Shown: in pieces, positions 54,801 to 64,000 of the stretch
Layout: each line of letters starts with the position of its first letter
How positions within the stretch are numbered: position 1 is the stretch's first letter
Source of the DNA: Tanytarsus gracilentus
Lineage: Eukaryota; Arthropoda; Insecta; Diptera; Chironomidae
Length of the DNA: 64,000 nucleotides
Direction: 5' to 3'
Assembly: GCA_038502055.1 (NCBI GenBank)
Contig: JAXRKN010000040.1
Location: 5,580,001 to 5,644,000, forward strand
Notes under the pieces: model-generated
Databases searched by the model: none
Told to the model about the DNA's origin: nothing
What the model saw: the letters and a program-made list of their open reading frames with translations, nothing else
Position numbers and translations under genes: made by a program

Positions 54801-57800
54801 TTGTACCTATGTAGTTGGTAAAATTAGCATCCAGGAAAAAATGCTTGATAAGAAGATTTTAACAAAATGAAGAAATTTGCTTTTTGATAATTAAATTTGC
54901 AATTTTCTTCTTTTTGTTTAGCTGCAAATATACCAAATAGTTCCTTGAAAATTATCTCCCGCATTCAAGTAAATAGGATTCAAGCTTGTTTCCTTTAACT
55001 CCTTGACCATTGTCACGAGACGTGCATACCCGCCGATACACGTTTCACCAGCTCTACAATCATTTGATGCCTCATTCGTTTCCTCGAATCTTTAGAAAAA
55101 ATATTTATTAAACCGATCGAATTTTTTGATCTGCAGATAATGTCACATAAATGATGAATTGTTTCTTACCGTGCATGAAAATCATTAATGTGGATGATTT
55201 GTAACGGAAAAAGGTCCTGAGCAGAAATTAGGCAAATTAGAACAAAGAAAATAACCGAAATTTTCAGCATGATTTGGTAACTTTTAACTTTTGAATTATG
55301 CAACACGCGTGCAGTTACCTCGACACTCGACAGTTGAATAATGAACAAAAATTGTAAGCTCTTCCGTGAGAGAGGAATTAATCTTATCAACAAGTCATTC
55401 AATAATTACGGATAGTAATTTACGATTAATACACCTTAAAATCACTTAAGCTTTAAAAGAGTATTTGATGTTATAAAAAATTTAAAATTTTTACGTATAC
55501 GTCAATTTTTTCTTAAAATTCTTAAAGAAATAAAATTTCATTCACAAAACAAAAATATGAATTTTTCTTTTTTCTTCTAAACAAGATTCTTCATCACAAA
55601 CAATAGAAGTGCGAATAAGATCCGCGAACGAGATGAGTGGATTTTCATTTTAAATTTGTTTATATTTTTTATGCGTGGACGAGATTGTGAAAATGAGATT
55701 CAGGAAAAATTTACAATTCCGATTTAGATATTTACGTTTTTTTAGGCGTAGCAGAAAATAAATTTCATGGAAAACAAAATGAAAAGCCGCTCAATGAGAA
55801 GATTATGTGACAATGATTATGCGGAAAATTATTTTTATTAAGATTTTTAAAAACAAAATTTTTTCACTCAATCTACTTTTTTTTCGGGTGTCATGTTCGC
55901 GAAAATTAAATTAAACCACTCTATCGCGTACGCTAAACTCAATTAATAAAATATTTTTCATCAAATTATAGATAATTTTAATAATTTAATTAGTGTATGG
56001 CGTTTGCTCGTGGTTCCATTATTTATCCTCAAATTTTCGGCATTCAGAAAAGGTTTTAGCAATTTGAGCCTTTTAGAGGTTTTATGATTTATGGTTTCGT
56101 GATGACTCAGTCGTCCTCATTGAGATAAATAATGTTTTGATGACTTAATTTCGTGTCTTTTCAGTTTATTTAATTGATTGACTTTAACATTTTAAATTTC
56201 TTTCTATACTTGAGTAAAAAAAATCAAAATGTCATCGTGTCAAAATGATATTGATTAAAACACATATCGAAAAGATAAAATGCATGTAGCAGGAAATTCG
56301 TGTGAAGTTGTACATCAGGCCAATGGCAAATGATGAAAATACTTTCGTCGCACTCATATTTATTATCTTCATATCAATGACAACAGTATTGAGTACATGA
56401 CAAATTACGAATAAAAGATGACTTATTGAGTATGACTACGATCTTTTTGTGGTTAATCAGAGATACTTGTATATAATGTATATACACAATCTTTATATAA
56501 ATGGGTTAAAAATAGCATCTCAAATTAATTTAAGGCATTTAATTTTAATAAATTTTCACATATCTATAAAATAAAAATGGTAAAACGAAGAAGTTTCATG
56601 CGTCATAATTAATTTTATCATTTTTTAAATTTCTCTAATTTTTTCTGCTTCTTTTAAAGTTTTTCATCCAATTCAATTCTGCCAATTCTCGTACCAAAAC
56701 TAGTTATTTGACAATTTTACTTTAAGAAAAATAAATTCATGACGATAAAATTTAATTAAAGGTAAGAATGAGTGTTTAAAGAAGTTTACCGCATAATTTA
56801 ATTTAGTAATGAAATTATGTCGCTCAAACAAAGCAACTAACTTATAAATTTTACGTTTTAGAGCGGAATTCACTCGTAATCGTATGGAGATGATTAAAAT
56901 GATGATGAGCAGTTGATGAGGATGAAAAATCAAATATTTGCGATGAAAATTAAATTGAAAACGATTTCATGCAAAGAGAAAGAATATCAAAAGCATCAAA
57001 TTGAATGCATTGGACGTTGATGTGTAAAGTTTTTAGTTTATGATTGTCCTAATATGCATTTTCATCTATCCAATATCCTCCGTACACAATAGAAAATTTT
57101 CGACCGGTAGTTTGAGTGTGGAAAATCGTTTGTGGACATTGGTGAATCATCATTGATGAAAATTATTTTAATTTTCACAAAAGCGCACTCGACTCTCGAG
57201 GGAAATTCACGTTGAAATTTTACTGCTTCATGCTGGCCGATTTTCAGCAAATTTTTGTTTTATTTTGTACATTTTGAAAGAGGAAGTTTTATTCTACAAT
57301 TGCCTCAACAACAAATCCGTCGAAAACCAACCAATTCTCTTAAATTCATTGGAATGAAAGCCAAACATGAATAAAATCCCTCGAAAAATATCAATAACCG
57401 AGTATCGCATTGCAATGGCAAAAAGTGCATTTTTTGATTTAAAATAAAAGCGAAAAAAAATCTCTCGCAATTTTCATGGATGCGCAAGCGAGAAAACTGG
57501 TGACTAGTTCACGTGAAAAATAAACAATGGAAGGGAATAACAAAATAGTGAAAGAGATTGATATTTAAAACCATCGTTGATCCGAGAAAGAATATGTGTG
57601 TATATGCATTCACCTCGCCGCTATACGACTACAGTAAATTAAGCAAATAAACTTCGAATCCGCATGAAAATTCTGATGATGGAAAATCTTCACTTTTAAT
57701 TTTCTAACAAAATTGAATTTTCAAAATGTATGCTGAAATTTTCATTGTTCTTTGCTCGAATTTCGGGAATTGAAAATAAGCCGCACATGAGTGTTCAGAT

Positions 57801-57987
57801 GCATAGCTTTCGAAATCATCAAAATTGTTGCCGTGGGAGAAATGCACGGATCGGTTAGAGAGCTGACTTCATTTAAAACGTGATATAATTAATTGGATGC
57901 GATATTTTCATCGGATGTGCATTATATTGTCTGTCCATACGTGATACTTGATATCACATTATTAAAATTGTACCTCAAATGCCACAT

Positions 57988-58037
<50 letters not shown>

Positions 58038-58722
58038 TCAGGCTAAGCTCAGTTAATTCATGTGAAGAGGAGATTAAAGTGGACGACACATTTCATATAG
58101 TTTCAGCCTTTGAATTAGACCAATTTAGTTGACAACTAATTTGGACCAAAAGCCACATCACTGGCATCGATAATAGTAGTTGCAATTTGAGAAATATTTT
58201 CACAAATTTATTCATCATCACTCGGACTCACCTAAGGACTTAATTGCATCGTTTTGAACGTCGAGACCAGCAAAAGCGTAAATTGCTAACGTACAGAGGT
58301 TGGGGTCAAAGTTATCAATGTTAAAGCTTCCTTTCTCCGGACGATAAACAGCCCACGTGGACACGTAACAAACGACAGTCTTATTATGTTGAGGACCTGT
58401 GACTAAAAATTTATTAAATTATTAGTTCTAAAATTTATAAAATACCAAAATTATTTTATAAAATAGCCGGGAGAGAAAAAATACATTTTCTCCATTGTTA
58501 TCAGAGAACGCTTATTTACAGAGTCAAATCTATCTGTTCCATCAGAACCTTAAAAATTATTTTCTAAACGAAAATGTGCTCGACAAGTTTTTTCTCAAAT
58601 AAATTGAAAAAGATTCTCAAATAACTAGAAACTTTTTCACACCTACCTCCAGGCGCTGCTTGGATCGGGCCGCCACAGAACGTCAATGCAATTATGGCAA
58701 GAATCAAGTTGTGACACAACAT
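48820..58722 (-). CDS. Cht2: GH18 chitinase, Cht2-like (group VII), GPI-anchored
   Basis: Nine exons (58722-58647, 58402-58232, 50513-50408, 50355-50230, 50067-50055, 49983-49810, 49746-49326, 49266-49224, 49165-48820) give 491 aa. A signal peptide (MLCHNLILAIIALTF) is followed by the GH18 barrel: VVCYVSTWAVYRPEKGSF; KVLLAIGGWNEGS; the catalytic motif FDGLDLDWEYP with E160 as acid/base and D158, D156 before it; MCYDYFGAWD (223-232); GLPFYGRTF; and VMVWSIDTDDF. No chitin-binding peritrophin domain follows. A Ser/Gly-rich linker leads to a C-terminal hydrophobic tail of about 18 residues with no charged end, a typical GPI signal. Length and motifs match insect Cht2, which acts on chitin outside the cell. 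Exon 5 is only 13 nt and the catalytic Glu codon is split by the intron before it. The 7.7-kb second intron contains a complete 5'-nucleotidase gene and hAT copy 3. Confidence 0.93.
50514..53437. other. Chitinase intron, part left of the nested 5'-nucleotidase gene
   Basis: Contains hAT copy 3, listed separately. Otherwise no coding exon, RNA or tandem repeat is supported. Confidence 0.55.
51022..51772 (-). mobile_element. Non-autonomous hAT element, copy 3 (751 bp), inverted
   Basis: TIRs TAGAGTTTCTC and GAGAAACTCTA, with duplication CTTACGAG at 51014-51021 and 51773-51780. It lies opposite to copies 1 and 2: the CCCGGGTA-rich block with the CACGGGTAACCCGGGTACGG arrangement is at its right. 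The relic of the hAT dimerisation domain (AGDIVTKARTRMSD) reads on the - strand at about 51330-51240 and is broken by stops upstream. Longest of the three copies, sitting in the large chitinase intron. Confidence 0.87.
53438..53443 (-). terminator. Polyadenylation signal of the 5'-nucleotidase gene
   Basis: AATAAA only 13 nt after the TAA stop, predicting a very short 3'UTR that ends the nested transcript inside the chitinase intron. Confidence 0.6.
53456..55270 (-). CDS. Secreted 5'-nucleotidase/apyrase family enzyme, nested in the chitinase intron
   Basis: Exons 55270-55170, 55089-54934 and 54806-53456 give 535 aa. A signal peptide (MLKISVIFFVLICLISA) precedes the metallophosphatase domain with IIHINDFHARFE, AGDNFQG, GNHDFDH (about 110-116), VISHCGLDRD and IVGGHSHSLLY, the full set of dinuclear metal ligands. 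The C-terminal nucleotide-binding domain has ITNAGGVRGSL and LCTKCNVPRY. The family would hydrolyse extracellular nucleotides. Unlike membrane 5'-nucleotidases it stops at GRVKFVN without a GPI tail, as secreted apyrases do. The usual GGDGF loop near the C terminus reads SGNTL here (about 488-492), although the flanking NNF and LLMIRDN are kept, so ribose binding may differ. It lies wholly inside chitinase intron 2, same strand. Whether it prefers NMP or NDP/NTP cannot be told. Confidence 0.92.
55381..55390 (-). promoter_or_regulatory. Possible GATA-factor site upstream of the 5'-nucleotidase gene
   Basis: TTGATAAGAT on the - strand, about 110 nt before the ATG, contains WGATAR. GATA factors drive many insect gut and fat-body genes. 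A single short motif, so weak. Confidence 0.25.
57989..58034 (+). repeat. (CA)23 microsatellite
   Basis: Uninterrupted CA dinucleotide run of 46 bp within the chitinase intron. Confidence 0.95.
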
Positions 58723-59484
58723 AGTAGCACTTCCGTGTCGATGAACAATTTTAATTAAATTCTCTCACTCTGTCCACAAAAAAATTTATTTTAAGCTTTT
58801 CTCCTTCCCACAAGCAATTAAAAATCTCCACTCTAAAAATTGAAATTGCAAATGAGAATTAAATTTCATCCAGAGCGCACTTCAAAAAACTTGTTCTTCT
58901 ATGTAGATTCAAGTTGTTAAATGCCAAAATTCATTTTTTCTTTGCAGAAAAAAATTCTCATGATCGTTCAATGTGCAAGATGTTATTTTATTTTCGTCTT
59001 ATTTCTTTTGTTGCATAATTAAATTCAATTTTCCGTCAACCGCCATCGCCTCACTGCTAGTTATACTTCACTTTTATGGCCACAAAATATTCTACGACAT
59101 TAAACTCTCTCTCGAAAATAGCGCAACACATTTAAGAAATGTATTTAATTAAAATGAGAATTAGCACAACAGAACATAGAATGCTGGCCATTGAAAACAA
59201 TGAAAGAAGAAATGAAATTTTTGAATGCGAATTGTCATCATGTGAATACGAAATAGAGAAGAGACATCAGGCCGCGCGTCAAGTGTGCAATTAAACTCAG
59301 AATTAAATTACAATTATCTTCGCTTGCGTACTCTCTAACCACTTACTAAATAGCCACATAACCGTTTCTCGTTGACCATATGCACAAGTTGAAAATGCAG
59401 TGGGTGAAAATATTGCTTAAATAATTATTTTAGCTAAAAGCCACCAGTCAAGTAATTTGATCAATTTATGAAATATATTTTTAA

Positions 59485-60359
59485 GTGTAACCCACGAAGT
59501 GGTGTAACACTTATATGCGCCTATTTCCGTCCGTCTGTCCGTCTGTTCCATCGAGATCTCGGCTCCTGAGATAGCTAAGCTTCTGTTTTCGCAAATGGTA
59601 GGTCTATAATTTAGATTCGGCCATTTTAGGAATTATGAGGGTCATGACCACAGGTCGTGCCATGGACAGCCCTAAATGCCATTTTTCACAAAATTTCCTG
59701 TTATATGGCTTCATGTATGTCGTTGAACTCGTATTTGTATCAGGAATCGAAAGGCATTGATGATATTTGAGGAATGTCTATCATGGCCATCCAAGAGTGC
59801 CACCAATGTCCATCACGGCCGGCCAGTAGTGCCCCTAATGTCCATTTTTTAAAAGTATGGCTTCATGTACCTCGTTGAACTCGGAATTTGACCAGGAATC
59901 GATTGGCATGGATCTGAAAATGGAACACTGTGGAAAATGGAACACAGTGGAAAATGGAACATAGTGGAAAATGAAACATAGTGGAAAATTGAACATGGTG
60001 AAAATGAAACATAATGGAAAATGAAACACAGTGGAAAATGGAACATAGTGGGAAATGGAACATAATGGAAAATGAAACACAGTGGAAAATGGAACACAGT
60101 GGAAAATGGAACATAGTGGAAAATGGAACACAGTGGAAAATGGAACACAGTGGAAAATGGAACACAATGGAAAATGGAACACAATAGAAAATGAAACATA
60201 GTGAAAAATGAAACATGGTGGAAAATGAAACACAGTGGGAAATGTAACATAATTGAGAAATATTTTCCATAAGGCTTCCCTTTTGGCTTCTCCAAGGCTT
60301 CTTCATAGGACTTCGCCATGTTACATTTCCAATACTGATCTGTTACAAGTGGGTTACAC
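59485..60359. repeat. Dispersed repeat, copy 2, with a 17-bp minisatellite
   Basis: Bounded by GTGTAACCCAC (59485-59495) and its inverse GTGGGTTACAC (60349-60359). Homology to copy 1 runs on to about 60395. It shares the CCGT/CTGT block, the GAGATCTCGG segment, one unit of the region that is tandem in copy 1 (on the - strand it reads DSWSNSEFN and HEAILLKNGH), and the right end TGTTACAAGTGGGTTAC. Between these is a 17-bp minisatellite absent from copy 1. Confidence 0.65.
59917..60252 (+). repeat. 17-bp minisatellite, about 20 units
   Basis: Unit AAAATGGAACACAGTGG with point variants. Because 17 is not a multiple of 3, each - strand frame reads the same 17-residue cycle and all three stay open, giving FHFPLCSIFH-type low-complexity frames. 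These are products of the repeat, not evidence of a gene. Confidence 0.9.
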
Positions 60360-61892
60360 GGCAACACCCACGTGTGGGTTTTGAAACATTTTTTGAGTAC
60401 ATTTTGAAAGAATGAATTTTAGTAATGAAGATATTTCGACAATGACTCATCAAGCTTTACATACATAGCCATGTATAAAAATTCAATCTTTAATTAATTT
60501 TTTTCAACGACATTGAAGAATTAAATAAAAAGCTTTGAGAAGACGGTTGAAAAGAACTCTAAGGGCAAAATTTTTAATTGTTAAGAGCATTGAATTTAGA
60601 GCATTAGTTAATGAAAAATATTTATAGATGCATAATATGAAATTCGTGAAATTTAGTGCATAATATGAATTCATGCATTTTGAATGCATAAAATATTAAC
60701 TATACAAAATCTCACAAATGAATACAAATTTCCACTAAATATCAATCTGAATGTGCTGCGTTGAGTCATCGAAATGAATCAAATTTTTTATCTTTAAAAA
60801 TTACTTTTTGAACTTTAAAATGAATACAAATTTTATTTAAAATAATTTTTTTTTGTTAAATAAAAAATATTTTTAATTCTTGACTTATCTGACCTTCGGA
60901 AAGTTAAGGTTATTGTTGCGCGTGAACCGACAATAATTTGAGATTGAAGAATTTTTAATTAGTGCAAAATTTAAAAAAAAACATAATAAAAATGCAAAAA
61001 ATTTTATATAGAACAAACGCGGTGGTCGATTATTTGTATTTTTATATAAACATGCTGCATGCCTGAAAACAGGTTTTTGGCTTTTTCCAAGACATTTACA
61101 ATTTCTCTCGTTTTATGTTTGTGTTAATGGTCCATATTTGCAGTGAAGTAGTTTTTTCTGACCGGCCAAACCCAAATGATTAATTAGACACTTTTTAAAT
61201 TATTCTTTTGCTAACGGAAGGGTTTTCCAATAATTCTCTTTTAGTCATTTTCATTAAATTTATTTTTAAAAAAACTTGAAAAGAGAAATTTCTTTTTTGT
61301 GTTGAACTTTTGATTATGACTCATGGAGGCCAATTCTTCTTAATTAAATTTTATTGCACGCTAACTAATTTATAATTTGGCATTTAACATTTTAAACTTC
61401 ATTTGTCACCTTTTAATTAAATTTTAAACGATATTCTATATCTTTTGGACGCGTGGAAATTTAGTTTTCGATCCCGCTTTTGACGACTCTTAAGATTGAA
61501 CTGAGTTGCTTTTTTTTCTTTCTCTTTTTGCTTGAGTAATAACCGAAAAAAAAGAAATAAGTCGCTTAACACAGCCAAAAAGCATTTTTCTCTCACGAGA
61601 ACCGAGCCTCACACATAAACTTACAATGTAGTACACATGTGTGAAAAGAAAACACATACAAATACGCATAGACGTTAAACATAAAAATATGCTAATTTTT
61701 AATCAAGATCAAAAATTAAGTTCATAAATAATATTTATCATTTAAAAATATTTAAACATTGAAGACTAAATAAATCATAATTTATTTAAATAAAAATTCA
61801 GAGCTTGATTTTTTGGCGGGAAAAATTTAGGTGGACACCTTAAAAATATTTATTAAACGGAAGATAATTATTTCGATATTAACCAAAGCAAT

Positions 61893-61902
61893 TTTATTTA
61901 TT
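61893..61902 (-). terminator. Polyadenylation signals of the C2H2 gene
   Basis: Two overlapping AATAAA hexamers on the - strand (61898-61893 and 61902-61897), about 50 nt after the TAA stop. Confidence 0.55.
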
Positions 61903-61947
61903 TGCTTAATGCGATGAAAATTACTACAACCTATAAATGAACTTTTC

Positions 61948-63107
61948 TTATGTATATGAATGGTGATTAACGATTACAGTGGACGTTGAAGGATGTGAAT
62001 ATTGTTGCTGATACTGCTGTTCTACTTGAATAATTTGAGGGCCATTTTGTTCATCGTAAGCGATCATTACACATTCTTCCTGGGACTGAACTTGCTCAGC
62101 ATCGTCTTCCTCCTCTTCTTCTTCTTCAACCTCTTCGAGCTCTTCGATTTCCTCATATTTCTCTTCGGAATGAATCTTTGTGCGTTTGTTGCGGTGATCT
62201 TTGACAAACGTGTTCAAATGCGGCTGGTTAATAGCGTCTTCATCCTGATGAGCGGTGAGAAGGTGCTTTTTGAGAAAGCTCTCATAACGAAATGCTCGAT
62301 GGCAGAGATGACACTGCGTAGTCTTGCTGTGAATTTTCGAGTGTCGCGATAAGGAGGACTTGTGACGGAAAGACATGAAACAAACTGTGCACTGATGAGG
62401 CTTATTTGTCGAGTGCACGAGTGCATGTTTCTGGAGAGTCACCTTGTCGGTAAATTCTTTGCCACATAAATCTTTAAAAAAAATGTTTTTTTAATAATTA
62501 AAAACAAGTTAAAGTTTTCTCACCGCAAATAAAGTCTTTGACGCCCGTATGTCTCTTGATGTGATCCTTAAGCGAGTACTTTTGTCGGAACTTTTTGAAG
62601 CACCATTGACACTCGAAGGGTTTTTCATTTTTATGTATCAACATATGATTGGTTAGTGCCACTCTTTGACGGAATTCTCTTCCACATTCGTTACAAGAAA
62701 ACTGTTTTACATCGTCGTGAATTTTAAGATGCAACGAGTAAGCTCCTTTGATTGTTTTGCCACACACATGACATATTTGGCCAGTCGTTGGATTTCCAAA
62801 ATCATGAGTCTGCATGTGTCGAGTTAAATTATAGCTTCTTGAAAAAGTTTTATTGCAATCTGGATAAGGACACTCCAAATCAGGATCTTTCGCCTCTTCA
62901 ATGTCGCTATCTTTCGCTTTTAGCTCCTTGAGAACTTCATCGTATTCGGCATCGTCCAACGAAAACTCAAACTCAAATTCGTCGTCTGTTTCAATTCCTT
63001 CTTTCAATTTAAAATCTATTTCTAAAACAGTTAATAGAATTTAATTATTAACTGGATTTATTACTCCTTTAAGCGTAAACATTAAATTATTTATCCTTAC
63101 CTGCCAT
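61948..63107 (-). CDS. C2H2 zinc-finger protein with seven fingers
   Basis: Exons 63107-63101 (7 nt, ATG GCA G), 63021-62524 and 62471-61948 give 342 aa. An acidic N terminus (DDEFEFEFSLDD) is followed by seven C2H2 fingers: CPYPDCNKTF, CHVCGKTI, CNECGREF, CQWCFKKF, CDLCGKEF (its first Cys ends exon 2, the rest is in exon 3), CTVCFMSF and CHLCHRAF, with mostly short linkers such as HKNEKPF. A glutamate-rich tract (EEEEEEEDD) and a Gln-rich C terminus follow. This suits a nuclear DNA-binding regulator; target unknown. It lies 246 nt downstream of a ZAD gene on the same strand, a common tandem arrangement of insect zinc-finger genes. The 7-nt coding part of exon 1 is the weakest element of the model: an ATG with a good GTAAGG donor in the right phase. 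Confidence 0.88.
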
Positions 63108-63322
63108 AATGCCAAACAATTATCGCTGATATTTCAGTTTTTGCTGAAAATTCTTACGCAACTTTATGCTGATACTACAGAGTAGTTGCAGCTCTTTAAT
63201 ATTAATCCTTTAATGACCAATAAAACCTTTAACTTTTAAGTAAAAATGAAAAATTGTCAAGAAAAATATTAAAGTTTATTTTTTGTTCCCTTTTAAAACT
63301 GCGCGAGGAAAAAGTTTGAATT

Positions 63323-63328
63323 TTTATT
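63323..63328 (-). terminator. Polyadenylation signal of the ZAD gene
   Basis: AATAAA on the - strand, 25 nt after the TAG stop at 63353-63355. Confidence 0.55.
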
Positions 63329-63352
63329 AAACGTTATAGAAATTTAATTGAT

Positions 63353-64000
63353 CTAACTCAATTCATCGTCAATCAAATGATTCACGAAGTAGTGCTCAGT
63401 CATCTCGACATTATTTCTGAATACAATATAGCACAATGGACAGACTGAATCATTTTCGAGGCAAAAACGGAAGTGATCAAAAAATTGAGCGTTGCTTTCA
63501 AATTCATTTTTACATCGCCGACAGAAAATTTTCAATTTGGTGGCTTTGATTTTCTTTGTTTTCGACGATTCTCCCACTTTTTCCGGTTGCAATTCGCGTT
63601 GCAAATAAGAATGAGGAAGGTTCTGATGAGCCGGTTCTGATGAATTTTCAATAAGACGAATAACAGTCGAATTTCCAATCGTTCCAACGATTTGATCAGT
63701 TTGCTTGCGTTTAGATCCCTTGAGAATAGCTGGCATGAAACGTTTATTGTTGGTTACTGGAAGTTTTGGCTTTTCGAATTGCTCCTGATTTTTTTTGATC
63801 TTCTCAACGAACGCAAAATAATTTTTCGCGGTCATTTCACACATTTTACAGATCAGCATGGGGGTTCCTTCGTCCTCCAGATCCAAAATCTTTAAATATT
63901 GCAATATTTTGGAAAATTTATAAGATCCAGTAAAAAACAACTTACAATCGAAGTTTCGGTCAAAAATGATTGGATTACTGGATCCACGATTGATTTCAGC
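63353..64000 (-). CDS. ZAD zinc-finger-associated-domain protein, N terminus outside window
   Basis: Two exons in phase, 64000-63946 (partial) and 63889-63353. The visible part begins IVDPVIQSFLTETSI, then LICKMCEMTAKNYFAF and a helix with EKIKKNQEQFE. This matches the second half of the insect ZAD dimerisation domain, whose second Cys pair is ICxxC; the first Cys pair would lie beyond the window. A basic linker (KGSKRKQ, KTKKIKATKLK) is followed by two C2H2-type fingers, CRRCKNEFESNAQFFDHFRFC (atypical, with Cys as the last ligand) and CPLCYIVF ending HYFVNH. The protein stops shortly after, so it has few fingers for a ZAD protein. Likely a nuclear regulator. Confidence 0.8.
   Translation of the reverse strand, partial: AEINRGSSNPIIFDRNFDCKLFFTGSYKFSKILQYLKILDLEDEGTPMLICKMCEMTAKNYFAFVEKIKKNQEQFEKPKLPVTNNKRFMPAILKGSKRKQTDQIVGTIGNSTVIRLIENSSEPAHQNLPHSYLQRELQPEKVGESSKTKKIKATKLKIFCRRCKNEFESNAQFFDHFRFCLENDSVCPLCYIVFRNNVEMTEHYFVNHLIDDELS

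Larger units (their letters stand above)
55271..58231. other. Chitinase intron, part right of the nested gene
   Basis: Includes the upstream region of the 5'-nucleotidase gene and a CA microsatellite. No coding exon supported. Confidence 0.55.
58723..61892. other. Intergenic stretch between chitinase and zinc-finger gene
   Basis: Begins with the 5' flank of the chitinase gene and contains repeat copy 2 (listed separately). I see no coding region, and no strong Inr/DPE pair near the chitinase start. Confidence 0.5.

Noticed and set aside
59051..59080. CATAAAAG plus CAGTGA as a TATA/Inr pair for the chitinase gene
   Set aside because: The spacing (about -23) is too short for a standard TATA-Inr promoter and neither motif is a strong match.
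59835..60367. Open frames of 132-172 codons on the - strand
   Set aside because: They are the by-product of a 17-bp minisatellite that leaves every frame open; composition is pure repeat.

Overview
This is a window of an AT-rich insect nuclear genome, most probably a nematoceran-type dipteran. The evidence is spliceosomal genes with short introns, a Cht2-type (group VII) insect chitinase, ZAD and C2H2 zinc-finger genes, a textbook Inr plus DPE core promoter, and hAT-type DNA transposon remnants. The species cannot be fixed from the sequence alone. Nothing prokaryotic is present: no operons, CRISPR arrays, or rRNA/tRNA genes that I could recognise.

Layout. Positions 1-8.7 kb hold no supported gene. 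A core promoter (Inr at 8716-8721, DPE at 8745-8750) on the + strand may start the 5'UTR of the large + strand gene. On the - strand, 11142-15845 is the 3' part of a Rab-effector-like gene. It has a FYVE-related Rab-binding zinc finger and a long acidic, coiled-coil tail, and an alternative first exon would replace the zinc finger with a membrane anchor. The + strand gene 19172-46888 (five coding exons, 858 aa) encodes a four-pass membrane protein with a PPxY-bearing cytoplasmic tail resembling the ENTREP/FAM189 family. Its 2.7-kb and 21-kb introns have collected DNA transposons and a 199-nt T tract. Converging on it, the - strand gene 48820-58722 is a Cht2-like chitinase (nine coding exons, 491 aa, probable GPI anchor), and one 7.7-kb intron of it contains a complete secreted 5'-nucleotidase/apyrase gene on the same strand (53456-55270). 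The right edge carries two - strand zinc-finger genes in tandem, one C2H2 gene with seven fingers and one partial ZAD gene.

Mobile DNA. Three copies of one non-autonomous hAT family (TIR TAGAGTTTCTC, perfect 8-bp target duplications, CCCGGGTA-rich ends, a relic of the hAT C-terminal dimerisation domain) lie at 20689, 23566 and 51022. A second hAT-like element (26354-27677) has 18-bp TIRs, an 8-bp target duplication, arrays of ACGTACATT, and another palindromic element nested inside it. A further dispersed repeat occurs twice (16325-17249 and 59485-60359), with matched inverted ends and different internal tandem repeats: a 129-bp unit that is open as a 43-residue peptide repeat in one copy, and a 17-bp unit in the other.

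The protein-coding genes are not an obvious functional cluster. No wholly new system is demonstrated. The best candidates for something new are the dual N-terminus of the Rab-effector-like gene, the open-frame satellite repeat, and the catalytic-glutamate-splitting microexon of the chitinase.
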